NCBI GenBank assembly: GCA_946886365.1
Contig: CAMPIM010000002.1
Coordinates: forward strand, 1 to 64,000
Length of the DNA: 64,000 bases
DNA from: an uncultured Novosphingobium sp.
GTDB taxonomy: Bacteria > Pseudomonadota > Alphaproteobacteria > Sphingomonadales > Sphingomonadaceae
Direction: 5' to 3'
The notes under the pieces were generated by a model, which ran no database searches, was not told the origin of the DNA, and saw nothing but the letters and a program-made list of their open reading frames with translations. Position 1 is the first letter of the stretch, and each line of letters begins with the position of its first letter. This document shows positions 17,332-27,721 of this stretch, in pieces. The position numbers were made by a program, and so were the translations under genes.

Positions 17332-20300
17332 TCCTTCGAATAGCGCAGGTTTGCTGATGATCCGGCGTTGGTGCCGGTCTTCGACAGCAGGCTGAGTGTT
17401 TTCGACAGCGAGATTTCCAGCTGAGTGGCGGTGAAGCCCTTGGGGTCGGTGATCACCTCCACATAGATATTGTTGGAGATATGCTGGCCGACCGCCAGGG
17501 ACGCGCCGCGCCCCGTATCCTTGTCGCCGCTAACGATGCCGATGCGATCGACGCCGGACGCGTTCTGTAGCTTGCCCATGGGGTTGAGGCCACCGCCGCC
17601 ACCGCGCAGGCCGTTGAGCGCAGCGGCGAGCTGGATCGCCTGCGTGGCCGAGAGGTTCGCGACATTGTCGCCGAACAGGATGCGGGCCAATATCTCGTCC
17701 TGCGGCAGGGTGGGCGTCGAGATGAAGCTGATGTCCGGTTTCTGCGCTGTGCCGCCGACGGCGATGCCTGCCGTTACCGTGTTGATGCGGGTTTCGGCGC
17801 GGATCGCCAGTACCGGGTTCATCATCGGCCCGTTGAAGGTGATGATCCCCTGTTCAAGGTCGAACTGATGGCCGGAGAAGCTGTAGCGGCCGCGGATCAC
17901 CTCGATCTTGCCGACGACGCGCGGGGCCTTTGTGGTGCCGGTGACGCGCATGTTGGTCTTCCATTCGGAATCGAGGCCCATGCCGGTCAGGTAGATTTCA
18001 TTGTCGGCGCGCACGCGGATGTCGAGCTTCCAGTCGGCGGGCCTGGCCGCTGCCTGCCGGGACGCGACGCGCTGGTCGAGCAGGTCGGTGCCCTCGCCCT
18101 TGCGCCGGACGCCCTGAAGCTGGCGGATGTCGGCGCCGCCCTGCCATGCGATTCGGTAGCGGGTTTCAGGAAGCGACAGGTCGCCCTTGATCAGTCCGCC
18201 GTCTGCCGCGCTGTTCGTTACGTTGATCGTGCCGGTGACGACGCTGGTGATCGCTTCGCTGCGGGCGATGCGGGCGCGGTCGAGCTTGACGGCGATGTTC
18301 ATGGGGTAGCCACTTTCGGCCGCAAGCTCGACCGAGCCGCTCGCCTGCACGGTGCCGTCGCCAGCGCGGCCGGAAAAGTCGCGTATCTCCAATCGGTCAT
18401 TGGTGAAGCGGCCGTCGAGACGCATCTGCGTCAGGCGCGTGCCGAATGTTTCATTCTCGTATGTCAGCGCGTTGGCGCGGACGAGGCCGTTCAGGCGCGG
18501 CGCGGTGAGGCGGCCGTTGAAGTCCGCCGCAACGGCGATGGGGCCGGTGAGTTGCTGGTCAGCGAGCCCCGCGAAGGAGAAGAGCACATCGGCAGGTCCG
18601 GCATAGCGGATGCCGCCGCCGAGGGGCGCGGATTGGAGCTGCTCTATCCAGCTTGATCCAGAGCCGGGAGGCGCGAGGGTGGCGATGAAGCGCCCTAATG
18701 GCGCGTTGCCGCGCCGGATGAGTCCGCGCAGATCGCCCCCACGGTTCGAGAGGCGGCCTTCAATCGCCATGGAGACGGGATCGGACACGGCGGACAGGCT
18801 CGAGCGGCGGAAATCGTTGATCGCTAAGCGCGTCGTGGCGTTGGGGAAGGCGTTGCCGCTCTGGTCGAAGTCGATCGCGCCGGTCGCCTTGCCACTGATG
18901 CCGAGGCCGGGGCTGGCGATGTTCATAATGGCGAGATCGAAATCCTTGAAGCGCGCCTGAAGAGCGGTCTGGTTGCCGAAGCGTCCGGCGAGATCGACCC
19001 GTCCTTGAGGCAGAACGAGCGTTGCTGGCTCGAGCCGATAGCCCTGCGGTTCGATGCGGATGATTGCGGGTTGGGCGAAGCGGAAGGGGATGTTGCTTGC
19101 CTTGCCTTCCAGCGCGACGGCGTAAAGGTTGGGGCGGAGCGCCGCATTGACGGCGATCGAGAAGGGCACGCCGGTCGATCCGTCGGCAACCAGCTGCGCG
19201 CGGCCCCGGCCGCCTTGATAATTGATCCGGGCGCGGCTTTTTCGCACGACATAGTCGCTATAGGCGGCGTTCGCCATCTGGATATCGGCGGCAATGCGGG
19301 GCTGGTCGGTGAGTAAGATGTCCGCCGTCGCGATCGCTCGGCCGATCACTACATCAGCCTCACCGGGCAGGCGGGCGTTGCTCGCCCTGGCGTTCACCGT
19401 GATGCCCTGCGCCTTGCCCACTGCGGCAAGCCGCGCGGCGCCGGTGATGCCGGACCCGTTCATGGCGAGCTGTCCGGCGAAAGGACCGGCAGCGGTCTGC
19501 TGGAGGCGGCCGTTCATGTCGACGCCTGCGAAACGCGCCCGCGTGATGTCGATGGTGAGCGGGCCGCGTGCCGTGCGGATCAGTACATTGGCGAAGAAGG
19601 GGCCATAGGCAGAGCCGCCGGTCGCCTCCAGCCGATAGCCGCCAGCCTCGCCGTTCAGCTTTGCGACGACGTTGGAGAGTTGCACTCCGACATTGGGCCG
19701 GGCGGCGCGCAGGACCGCTTGAGGCCTCTCAATTGTTCCGCGCACGCTGAGCGCCAGCGGGCCATATTGGTTCGACGTGGCGGCGGCGTCGAAGGTGATG
19801 GCGCCATTGGTGTCGTAGCTGCCCGATCCGGAATGGACGCGGAAATTGGGTGCCGCGCCCTTCAGGTCCGCAAGGGTGAATTTGCCTTCCGGCGTCATGC
19901 CGATGCGGCCCGATGCGACGGCATTGCCGCCCAGGAAATCGCGCACGGAGGCGCTTTCCCAGCGCGCCGTGCGGACGCCGAACTTGCCCGCAAGGCCCCA
20001 GCCGCCCTTCGGTCCGGGCACTAGCTTCACATCGGTGTTGAGGTTGACGATGCCTACGCCGTCGATCTTGTAGTCGTTTACTCGCCCCTTGAGCGCCCCC
20101 CGGTAGATGGCGTTGTCCAGGTCGGCGAGCACGATGGCGGTGGCGTCCACCCGGTCGCTGTCGATCTTGAGGTTGTCGCTGATCAGCTTGCCAGAAGCAT
20201 AGGCGAAGTCGCCCTTGACGCGCAGGTTCTGAAGGAGCCCGCCCGCTGCGGCGTTAAGGCCGGTGACCCGCCGCGCGGTCGCGTTGACGGGGATGCGGAT

Positions 20301-21539
20301 GCGATCGGCGTCAATCACCGCCCGGCCACTGGCTTTCAGCCCTTCAATGCCGGTCTGGTCGAAGGCGAGCATTGCGGCGCTCAGATCATAATCGATGAAC
20401 GGCGTCGCCATCGGGCCGTCAAGGATGATCGAGGCGCGTACATCCTTGCCCCGCACCTTTTCCATGATCGCGCCGGGGGTCAGTAGCGCGGCGTCGATCT
20501 TGAGGCCGCTGAACCGGCTCTTGCCGAGGTCGACGAGGCCCTGTGCTGTGGCGGCAAGGGCGGTGGAGCGCAGCGTGCCCTTCACGTTCACGCGCCGCTC
20601 GTTGAGACCGGCGAAGAGATCGACATCAAGGGCGGGTGCGGTCAGCCGGTCCACGGTTCCGGCAAAGACGAGGCCCGGCCGCACCGGACCCTTGGCCGTG
20701 AAGTTGCCGTCACGCGCGGCGAGGGCGATGTTCGCAAGCTCGCCCTTAGGGGAGTTGGCGACGATCCGGCCGTTCCATGCCTGCCATGTGCCGCGACCAT
20801 CGAGCGTTGCGGTGAGGCCATCGGTAAGCCCGCTCATCTTTGCGATGACGCCACCCTTTGGAGCGGTCAGCGTGCCCTTCATGGCGAGGCGGTTCTGTGC
20901 GGGTACGGCGTCAATCGAGGCCTGGAGCCGGTCGCCGCTGTCCACGACGGCATTGGCGCTAAGCTGCGCGCGGCCATCGGCGATGTGGGTCACGCCGTCG
21001 ATGGCAATCTCGCGCTTTTGGCCGATCACGGGTTTCGCCAGCACGAACTTGGCGATCTTCAGGCGATCGACGTCGATGTTGAGGTCGGGAAGGATTGGCG
21101 CGTTGGGGTCGCTTTTCGTGACGTTGAATTGGGGGCTGCGGGCCAGCACGACCAGCGGGCTTTCCAGCAGCCGCACGGAAATATGATTGTTGAGGTAGCG
21201 GAAGGGGCTCCACACGACATGCACACGCGGGGATACGGCGAAAGGCCCTTTGGGATCACGCAGGACAAGATCGTGGATGACCATGTCGCTGTAGACCGAT
21301 CCCTCGATACGGCCGACCTCGATCGCCATGCCGGATTCCAGCTTCAGCGCCGCGATCTGGCGGATCAGGAATTTCTTGCCCGGCTGGGTGTTCAGGAAAA
21401 GCAGCAATCCAGCGCCTAGCACGACGAGGCCAAGGATCAGGGCGGTGACACCCAGCACGATCTTTTGCCATAGCGGCCGTCCTTCGCGGACAATGATCGT
21501 CTGGCTTTTGGGAGCGGGTGGAGGCGGGTCTTCGGCCAT
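17325..21539 (-). CDS. tamB: Translocation and assembly module protein TamB
   Basis: TamB is a large inner-membrane-anchored periplasmic protein that works with TamA in outer-membrane protein assembly, and AsmA-like relatives move phospholipid. The 1404-residue protein has a single N-terminal membrane helix (about residues 26-52). A long stretch rich in short beta strands follows, then the C-terminal DUF490/TamB domain with GRYSFSGHQFDLEQGIITF and ILARILFGDNVANLSATQA. The length is in the family's range. Its ATG shares one base with the tamA stop (TGATG). The last seven bases overlap the convergent GFA gene. Confidence 0.93.
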   Translation of the reverse strand: MAEDPPPPAPKSQTIIVREGRPLWQKIVLGVTALILGLVVLGAGLLLFLNTQPGKKFLIRQIAALKLESGMAIEVGRIEGSVYSDMVIHDLVLRDPKGPFAVSPRVHVVWSPFRYLNNHISVRLLESPLVVLARSPQFNVTKSDPNAPILPDLNIDVDRLKIAKFVLAKPVIGQKREIAIDGVTHIADGRAQLSANAVVDSGDRLQASIDAVPAQNRLAMKGTLTAPKGGVIAKMSGLTDGLTATLDGRGTWQAWNGRIVANSPKGELANIALAARDGNFTAKGPVRPGLVFAGTVDRLTAPALDVDLFAGLNERRVNVKGTLRSTALAATAQGLVDLGKSRFSGLKIDAALLTPGAIMEKVRGKDVRASIILDGPMATPFIDYDLSAAMLAFDQTGIEGLKASGRAVIDADRIRIPVNATARRVTGLNAAAGGLLQNLRVKGDFAYASGKLISDNLKIDSDRVDATAIVLADLDNAIYRGALKGRVNDYKIDGVGIVNLNTDVKLVPGPKGGWGLAGKFGVRTARWESASVRDFLGGNAVASGRIGMTPEGKFTLADLKGAAPNFRVHSGSGSYDTNGAITFDAAATSNQYGPLALSVRGTIERPQAVLRAARPNVGVQLSNVVAKLNGEAGGYRLEATGGSAYGPFFANVLIRTARGPLTIDITRARFAGVDMNGRLQQTAAGPFAGQLAMNGSGITGAARLAAVGKAQGITVNARASNARLPGEADVVIGRAIATADILLTDQPRIAADIQMANAAYSDYVVRKSRARINYQGGRGRAQLVADGSTGVPFSIAVNAALRPNLYAVALEGKASNIPFRFAQPAIIRIEPQGYRLEPATLVLPQGRVDLAGRFGNQTALQARFKDFDLAIMNIASPGLGISGKATGAIDFDQSGNAFPNATTRLAINDFRRSSLSAVSDPVSMAIEGRLSNRGGDLRGLIRRGNAPLGRFIATLAPPGSGSSWIEQLQSAPLGGGIRYAGPADVLFSFAGLADQQLTGPIAVAADFNGRLTAPRLNGLVRANALTYENETFGTRLTQMRLDGRFTNDRLEIRDFSGRAGDGTVQASGSVELAAESGYPMNIAVKLDRARIARSEAITSVVTGTINVTNSAADGGLIKGDLSLPETRYRIAWQGGADIRQLQGVRRKGEGTDLLDQRVASRQAAARPADWKLDIRVRADNEIYLTGMGLDSEWKTNMRVTGTTKAPRVVGKIEVIRGRYSFSGHQFDLEQGIITFNGPMMNPVLAIRAETRINTVTAGIAVGGTAQKPDISFISTPTLPQDEILARILFGDNVANLSATQAIQLAAALNGLRGGGGGLNPMGKLQNASGVDRIGIVSGDKDTGRGASLAVGQHISNNIYVEVITDPKGFTATQLEISLSKTLSLLSKTGTNAGSSANLRYSKDY

Positions 21540-23641
21540 CAGAATGCCTGTCCAATGCCGATATAGAGGGTGAATTTGGACTCGCCGGGTTGCCGGTTGA
21601 TCGGCATCGCGATGTCCGCCCGGAAGGGGCCGAAGTCGGTATAGAAGCGGCCGCCCAAGCCTACCCCATAGCGAATGTCGGAGAATTTCGGGATGGCGCT
21701 TTCATAGACCTGTCCCGCATCGACGAAGGCGACCACGCCATAATTGCCGAAGCGGTAGCGACCTTCGACGGCGAACTCGTTGACGGATCGGCCGCCGACC
21801 GGATCGTCATTGACGTCCTTTGGTCCCAATTCCTGATAGCCAAAGCCGCGCACCGATCCGCCGCCGCCTGCATAGACGCGGCGGGAGGGTGCGATCTGGT
21901 CGCGTGATGCACCGCTGATCGTGCCGAGCCGGGTCCGAGCCGCGATCACCAGCGCATCGGAAACGGGATAATAGCCGCTAAGGTCGAAGGTCCCGCGGAC
22001 ATAGGGTGACAGATTGCCCTGGAACGATGCTTCGGGCGACAGGCGCAGATTGGCGCGGAAGCCTTTGGTGGGATTGAGCAGATCGTCCGACCGATCATAG
22101 CCAAGCTGCACCGGCAGCGAGCCGATGAAATATGTCAGCCGCCGCTTTTCCGCCGTAGCGGGGTCGATCGTCGTCTGCTCGTTCGACAGCAGGATTTCTG
22201 CGCCATAGGTGTAGGTCCAGCGCTTTTGGAAGATGGGCGTCGACTGGCGCGACCAGCTGATGTTGAGGCCCGCAGTGAAGGCTTCATAGGCATCATAATT
22301 TTGGTGGTTGAGCAGGGCGCCAGCCTGGAAGGTCTTGTCCCGCTTGCCCGCGTTGGAGCGGCGGAAGGTGCCGGAAACGCCCTGTTCCTGCGTGCCGGCG
22401 ATCACCTTCGCGATCAGCGCGCCTTCTGGCGGGAAGAGGTTGCGGTGCGTCCATGTGCCTTCGGCGCGGAAGCCTTGCCCCGTGCCATAGCCAAGCTCGC
22501 CCGCCAGCGTGCGGGGCGGACCCGCCTCCTGATCGACATTCAGGTCGACATATTCGGTGCCATCGGGGCCGGGCTCGTTCGTGCGCACCGGGTCGACCGC
22601 GACGCTGGAGAAGAGGCCGGTCGCGACGAGGGCGCGGCGCAGGTCATCCACCTTGCGGCTGTCATATAGCTCGCCGGGTTTGAAGCGGCTGATGACCTTC
22701 ATATGGTCAGCGCCAAAGGCCTGCTTGCGGCCCGAGGTTGTGATCCCACGGAACGATCCGCGCGGGCCGACCTCGACCGGCAGGGTGTAGTCGCCGGTGA
22801 TCGTCGCGGGGTCGAGCAATATGTCCCGTTCCCCGACCTTGGCGAAGGGATAGCCATTTTCGGGCAGCTTCACCCCGACATTGGCCTCCGCGCTTTCGAC
22901 ATCGGCGGCCACGATATAGTCGCCGGTCTTGAGCGGCAGGCTGTCGCGGACAAGGCTGGGCGGCACCGTTGGGCCAGCGTTGATGACGATGTCGCCGATC
23001 TTGTACTGCTTGCCCGGAGTGACGGACAACACTGCCTTCAGCGTGCCATCGCCTGTCTGGTCGAGCGACGCGAGGGCGGTCGCGTTATAATAGCCCTGCG
23101 AATAGAGCAGCCGCACGGCGAGCGCCTCATCCTCATGCGCGCGCGCCTGCACCATGGCGGCGGTTTCGGCGCGCCCCTTGCCATCGACCAGTGCTGACTC
23201 GCCCCGGAACTCATCTTCAAGGCCGGTCTTGCCGAAACCGTCCATCTCCACGGTATAGCGGATCTCGGGCGTCTTTTCGTGCGGACTGTCGCTTGCCACC
23301 TGAGGCGGCACGGTTACGCTGTCGAGCGGTGCCAAGGGCTGTACCAGTTCCGCTTCCGCTGGGGGTTCGGTGGCGGGCGGCAGTTCGGCGGGCGCGCTGG
23401 CCTGCGGCATTTGCTGATCGATCCAGCTGTCTATCGACGGTAAAGGAGCGGAAGGGTTGGCGGGGTCACTCTCCCCAGCCTTGGGCAATCGCGCTTCAAA
23501 TTCTTCGTCGGGCAGGATTGGCGGCTCCTGCTGAGCAGCAACCGTGCCTGCGGATGTCTGCGCCTGCAGCGGCAAGGGTGACGCAGCGATCATCAGAACG
23601 CCCAAGGCACGCTGGGCGCGTTTCGCCTGCCTGGAACCCAT
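21539..23641 (-). CDS. tamA: Outer-membrane assembly protein TamA
   Basis: TamA is an Omp85-family outer-membrane beta-barrel that with TamB inserts a subset of outer-membrane proteins. The 700-residue protein has a signal peptide (residues 1 to about 27, ending PLQAQ) and a proline-rich linker to about 125. POTRA repeats follow (about 140-380), then the 16-strand barrel. Omp85 motifs include GGGGSVRGFGYQELGP, the lid-lock type VRGFGY, and FVDAGQVYE. The terminal residues GIGQAF end in Phe, as expected for a BAM substrate. The gene is divergent from recJ and overlaps tamB by one base. Confidence 0.93.
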   Translation of the reverse strand: MGSRQAKRAQRALGVLMIAASPLPLQAQTSAGTVAAQQEPPILPDEEFEARLPKAGESDPANPSAPLPSIDSWIDQQMPQASAPAELPPATEPPAEAELVQPLAPLDSVTVPPQVASDSPHEKTPEIRYTVEMDGFGKTGLEDEFRGESALVDGKGRAETAAMVQARAHEDEALAVRLLYSQGYYNATALASLDQTGDGTLKAVLSVTPGKQYKIGDIVINAGPTVPPSLVRDSLPLKTGDYIVAADVESAEANVGVKLPENGYPFAKVGERDILLDPATITGDYTLPVEVGPRGSFRGITTSGRKQAFGADHMKVISRFKPGELYDSRKVDDLRRALVATGLFSSVAVDPVRTNEPGPDGTEYVDLNVDQEAGPPRTLAGELGYGTGQGFRAEGTWTHRNLFPPEGALIAKVIAGTQEQGVSGTFRRSNAGKRDKTFQAGALLNHQNYDAYEAFTAGLNISWSRQSTPIFQKRWTYTYGAEILLSNEQTTIDPATAEKRRLTYFIGSLPVQLGYDRSDDLLNPTKGFRANLRLSPEASFQGNLSPYVRGTFDLSGYYPVSDALVIAARTRLGTISGASRDQIAPSRRVYAGGGGSVRGFGYQELGPKDVNDDPVGGRSVNEFAVEGRYRFGNYGVVAFVDAGQVYESAIPKFSDIRYGVGLGGRFYTDFGPFRADIAMPINRQPGESKFTLYIGIGQAF

Positions 23642-23770
23642 GTAAATTCAGCTGCCCCTTTCCATCCGCGGTGCACGCGGGGAAGACGAATACGCGCAAG
23701 GCCTTGTTTCGGTTCCGCCGTCGGCCGTGAACCGCTTCCCTCGGGCGTCGGCCCGGTTTAGGGATCAGAA

Positions 23771-25537
23771 ATGACCATAGCGCTGAATGTATCCCGCTCT
23801 ATCCTTGGACAACCGTGGCGCTGGCGGGGCGCAGGCGCGGATGCGCGCGAGCCGGGCTATCTGCCCGACGACCTGGTTACGCAGTTGCTGCTGGCCCGTG
23901 GCTGTCCGCGCGAAGCCGTGGAAGCGCATCGTAATCCGACCATCCGACACTTCATGCCCGATCCCAGCTTGTTCCGCGACATGGACAGCGCTGCCGAACG
24001 GCTGGCGGATGCGGTGCAGAGCGGCGAGCATGTCCGTATCTTCGGCGACTATGACGTGGACGGCGCAACCAGCGCGGCCTTGCTGATCCGCCTGCTGCGT
24101 GATCTTGGCCTGTCCGCCCGGCCCTACATCCCGGATCGGCTGATGGAAGGCTATGGGCCGTCTGGCGAAGCGCTGGTGCGGCTGGCCGGGGAGGGGGCAA
24201 CGCTGATCGTCACCGTCGATTGCGGCGCCCAGGCGTTCGAGGCGCTTGCCATGGCGAAGGCTGTGGGCGTCGATGTCGTGGTGGTCGATCATCATAAATG
24301 CGCCGCCGCGCTTCCCGAGGCGTTCGCGCTCGTGAACCCCAACCGGCTTGACGAGGTTGAGGAGGCGGCCGCTCATGGCCATCTGGCGGCGGTGGGGGTC
24401 GCATTTCTCTTGGGCGCCGCGCTTATCCGCGTGTTGCGCAAGCGGGGATGGTTCGCGGCTCGCGCCGAGCCTGCCCTGATGGAATTGCTCGACATCGTGG
24501 CGCTCGGCACTGTGGCAGACGTCGCACAACTCAAGGGGCTTAACCGCGCCTTTGTCGCACAGGGCCTCAAGGTCATGGCAAAGCGCCGCAACATCGGCAT
24601 CGCCGCGCTGATCGACGCGAGCCGCCTTAGCCGTGCGCCATTATGCCATGATCTGGGATTTGCGCTCGGTCCCCGCATCAATGCTGGCGGGCGGGTAGGC
24701 AAGGCCGACCTGGGCGTGCGCCTGCTGACGACGGAAGACCCGATCGAGGCCGCGAGCATCGCTGCGGAACTGGACCAGTTCAACGAGGAACGTCGCGTGA
24801 TCGAGGCGGCGGTACAGGTCGAGGCGGAGGAACTGCTTGCGGCGCAGGGCAACCGGGCCGTGGCGCTCATAGCCGGAGCTGGCTGGCATCCGGGCGTGAT
24901 CGGCATCGTTGCCGGACGCATCAAGGAAAAGGCGGGGCGTCCCGCGATCGTCGTGGCGATTGATGATGCGGGTACGGGCAAGGGCTCCGGCCGTTCGATC
25001 TCCGGCGTTGATCTTGGCGCAGCTGTGCTGGCGGCCAAGGACAGCGGCTTGCTTGTTGCCGGTGGCGGCCACGCCATGGCGGCAGGGCTGACCGTCGCTT
25101 CCGACAAGCTGGACGCGCTGGCTGATTTCCTGGACGAAAGGCTCGCCGCCGCCGTCGCCCGCGCCCGCGATGACCGCGCATTGTTGATCGACGCCGTGCT
25201 TGCCCCGGCGGGCGTCAATCCGGACTTCGTGGCCGCGATCGAGGCAGGCGGCCCCTATGGCGCTGGCTGGCCATCCCCGCTCATCGCGGCTGGACCGATG
25301 CGCGTCATCAAGGCCGATGTCGTCGGCAATGGCCATCTGCGCGCCGTCATGGCGGGAGACGATGGCCGCTCCATCAAGACCATCGCCTTCCGCCAGGCGG
25401 AGAGTGAGTTGGGGCAAGCTATCCTTGGCGCACCGCGCGACCGCCGCCTGTGGGTCGCGGGCCGTGCAAAGATCGACGATTGGGGCAGCCGGCCCGCCGC
25501 TGAACTGCATCTGGAAGATGCCGCCTGGGTCGATTGA
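23771..25537 (+). CDS. recJ: Single-stranded-DNA-specific exonuclease RecJ
   Basis: RecJ degrades single-stranded DNA 5' to 3' in recombination and mismatch repair. The 588-residue protein has the DHH phosphoesterase motifs FGDYDVDGATSAAL (about residue 94), VTVDCGAQ and VVVDHHKC (about 172). GPRINAGGRVGKADL and the DHHA1 motif GGGHAMAAGL (about 434) follow. A C-terminal OB-like domain completes it. The ATG follows AGGGA. It is divergent from tamA and lies 100 bp upstream of the tRNA-Glu gene carrying the integrated element. Confidence 0.95.
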   Translation: MTIALNVSRSILGQPWRWRGAGADAREPGYLPDDLVTQLLLARGCPREAVEAHRNPTIRHFMPDPSLFRDMDSAAERLADAVQSGEHVRIFGDYDVDGATSAALLIRLLRDLGLSARPYIPDRLMEGYGPSGEALVRLAGEGATLIVTVDCGAQAFEALAMAKAVGVDVVVVDHHKCAAALPEAFALVNPNRLDEVEEAAAHGHLAAVGVAFLLGAALIRVLRKRGWFAARAEPALMELLDIVALGTVADVAQLKGLNRAFVAQGLKVMAKRRNIGIAALIDASRLSRAPLCHDLGFALGPRINAGGRVGKADLGVRLLTTEDPIEAASIAAELDQFNEERRVIEAAVQVEAEELLAAQGNRAVALIAGAGWHPGVIGIVAGRIKEKAGRPAIVVAIDDAGTGKGSGRSISGVDLGAAVLAAKDSGLLVAGGGHAMAAGLTVASDKLDALADFLDERLAAAVARARDDRALLIDAVLAPAGVNPDFVAAIEAGGPYGAGWPSPLIAAGPMRVIKADVVGNGHLRAVMAGDDGRSIKTIAFRQAESELGQAILGAPRDRRLWVAGRAKIDDWGSRPAAELHLEDAAWVD

Positions 25538-25637
25538 AAGAAGTGGTCGTTTTCCTGCCCCAAAGGGGTTGACCGCCGCAAGCTCCCCCCCTAAAGCCGC
25601 CCTCGCTTCGCAGCGCCGCCCAAGCGGTTCTGCATGT

Positions 25638-25712
25638 GGCCCCTTCGTCTAGCGGTTAGGACGCGGCCCTTTCACGGCTGAAACACGGGTTCGATTCCCG
25701 TAGGGGTCACCA
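25638..25712 (+). tRNA. tRNA-Glu (anticodon TTC)
   Basis: The acceptor stem GGCCCCT pairs with AGGGGTC at the 3' end, with one G-U pair. The anticodon stem closes a CTTTCAC loop with anticodon TTC. The T-arm has GGTTCGATTCC, and CCA is encoded at 25710-25712. The 3' end from 25696 is the left attachment sequence of the element that follows, so integration kept the tRNA intact. Confidence 0.97.
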
Positions 25713-25713
25713 T
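25696..25713 (+). repeat. attL: tRNA-Glu 3' end, left attachment site
   Basis: TCCCGTAGGGGTCACCAT covers the T-arm 3' strand, acceptor strand and CCA of tRNA-Glu. The identical 18 bases recur at 41524-41541 in direct orientation, and flanking bases differ on both sides. With an integrase gene 85 bp downstream, this is the expected left junction of a tRNA-targeting element. Confidence 0.93.
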
Positions 25714-25798
25714 CCTTCTTCAAGAAGCATGGTTTTGCGAGGTTTTTGCGCATTTTCTCGATTTGTTAACTGCCCAGTGGTACAAAGGGGTGGTACAA

Positions 25799-27721
25799 AT
25801 GAGGTTGCGCGTGGCTGGTATCTGGCAGCATCCCCGATCGAAAAATTTCTGGTTCCGCATGGCGGTTCCCGCCCGATTTCGTGATCGTGTTGGCAAGCGC
25901 GAATTCAAATATTCTTTGGAAACGACGGACCGCGACGTTGCCCGCCTTAGACACGCCGACAAGCTGAGTGAAGTCCGGGCGCTTCTGGCGCGACTTGAAT
26001 CGGAAGAATTGGCATCGGTCAGCAGCGAGGCGCAGGCCATTTGCCAGCGCGGCCTTCAGGTATTGGCCAAGAGCAACCTGCGCGAGAACGACGATGGTGT
26101 CACTGACATCACGGCCGCCGAAGATAATGTGGCGCATGGGATGCTTAAATTTCTAGCCTATCGGACACGCCTGACTTGGGGGCGCGATCATGCCGACAAG
26201 GCCGAACTTGAACTGATCGGTGAAATCTCGGGGCCCGCGGTGGATGATGTTCCCGCGCTGCCTTTGGGGTTTGTAGACGAGGAGGATCAGCAAGAGTTTG
26301 TGGCCCGGTTGGACGCTTTGCATGGAAACCCGCGTCACCAGAGCTATGCAAACCGCGACATTGCACGCGCCTTGCTGGCGCGGCGCAGTTGGCAGGCGGC
26401 TGAGTATGAAGTTCTGCTGGTCGCCAGCGCTGCCGACGCGACGGTGAAGATGCGGACGCCATTGTTCGAAGCGCTGTCCGAATGCGTCCTGCGATATCTG
26501 GCAGAGCGTCGCTTCCAGTTCTGGCCGGACAATATGGGCCAGCTTGTCGCGCCAATGACCATCAAAGAAGCGGCTGTCACGGCTCCGGAGCCATCAGCGT
26601 CACCGTCTGACGCGCGACATCTTTCGGATTGCCTGGCGCAATGGCGTATCAATCGCGGCTTGAGACCCGGCGACGTGCACAAGACCTATGACGAATGGAA
26701 ACTCGCCGTGGATCGCTTCATTGAGGTTCATGGCGACATTCCGCTTGATCGCATCACCCGCACTATGGTGATCGATTTCCGCGACCTGATTCAGGGTATG
26801 CCGACACGGCCCGCCAAGAAGATCGCGACGCTCCCGGTGCGGGACCAGGTGGCGATTGCGGAAACAAAAGGCCTGCAGACGTTAGCGCCAGCATCCGTGA
26901 AGAAACATGTGACGGCAATCCGATCCCTTCTGGAGATAGCGACAGTTGAGAGGGAATGGATCGCGAAGAATGTGGCGACCAAAATCGAGGTCGCTGGATC
27001 GCAATATAATGGCGATGAGCGCGATCGCCTGTCTGACGCGGACATGCAGATCATCTACGGCTCTCGCTATCTAACCGACCCAGATGCGTGCAGCGACACC
27101 ATGTTCTGGATCATGTTCATGGCGCCATTTCAGGGTGCCCGCCCTGGTGAGCATTGCAAGCTGCGTCCGCATGATGTTCTTTATGAAGATGGTGTCCCGA
27201 CCGTGCGCTTCCGCAATAGTCGCCCGGGTAGGTCAAGCGGCAATGCCGACCCTGCCCCGATTACCCAGAAGACCAGTAGTTCGATCCGGGACGTGCCGCT
27301 GCACTGGATCATCGAAGAAGGCGGCTTCATGGATTTCGTCGCCTTGCAGCAGCGTCGCAAGGCCACATGGCTGTTTGAGGATCTGGAAGCTGACAGATAT
27401 GGGGATCGATACAAATATCTGTCGAGGCAGATCAACGCTGTGCTGGACGAACTTGGGGTAGATGCAAGCGACAAGGCCTTCTATAGCACACGACACACCA
27501 GCAAGCGAGAAACGCGGCGCAAGCGCGTGTCCGAACAGAGCTCTGACCAGTGGCACGGCCATTCGGACGGCCGTCGCGTCGGACGAAAATATGGACAGGG
27601 CTTGAGTATTGAGGATCTGAAGGAAGATATCGACAAGCTGGAATACGCTGGTGTTGATTGGGATTCCGTCGTCGCATGCGCGCGTTACCGTGTCGCACGC
27701 CTTCTTGAGCAGCATGCATGA
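25799..27721 (+). CDS. Tyrosine recombinase (integrase), DUF6538-type N-terminus
   Basis: It should catalyse integration into the tRNA-Glu 3' end. The 640-residue protein opens with VAGIWQHPRSKNFWFRMAVPARF, the DUF6538 pattern of long alphaproteobacterial integrases. A SAM-like core-binding region lies near 270-380. In the catalytic domain are Arg in GARPGEHCKL (about 453), RH in STRHTSKR (about 566), His in WHGHSDG and nucleophile Tyr in RKYGQG (about 601). The position normally holding His in HxxR is Tyr (YSTR). The ATG at 25799 follows AAGGGG by eight bases; the longer frame from 25763 lacks that support. Its stop directly abuts the hsdS stop. Confidence 0.9.
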   Translation: MRLRVAGIWQHPRSKNFWFRMAVPARFRDRVGKREFKYSLETTDRDVARLRHADKLSEVRALLARLESEELASVSSEAQAICQRGLQVLAKSNLRENDDGVTDITAAEDNVAHGMLKFLAYRTRLTWGRDHADKAELELIGEISGPAVDDVPALPLGFVDEEDQQEFVARLDALHGNPRHQSYANRDIARALLARRSWQAAEYEVLLVASAADATVKMRTPLFEALSECVLRYLAERRFQFWPDNMGQLVAPMTIKEAAVTAPEPSASPSDARHLSDCLAQWRINRGLRPGDVHKTYDEWKLAVDRFIEVHGDIPLDRITRTMVIDFRDLIQGMPTRPAKKIATLPVRDQVAIAETKGLQTLAPASVKKHVTAIRSLLEIATVEREWIAKNVATKIEVAGSQYNGDERDRLSDADMQIIYGSRYLTDPDACSDTMFWIMFMAPFQGARPGEHCKLRPHDVLYEDGVPTVRFRNSRPGRSSGNADPAPITQKTSSSIRDVPLHWIIEEGGFMDFVALQQRRKATWLFEDLEADRYGDRYKYLSRQINAVLDELGVDASDKAFYSTRHTSKRETRRKRVSEQSSDQWHGHSDGRRVGRKYGQGLSIEDLKEDIDKLEYAGVDWDSVVACARYRVARLLEQHA

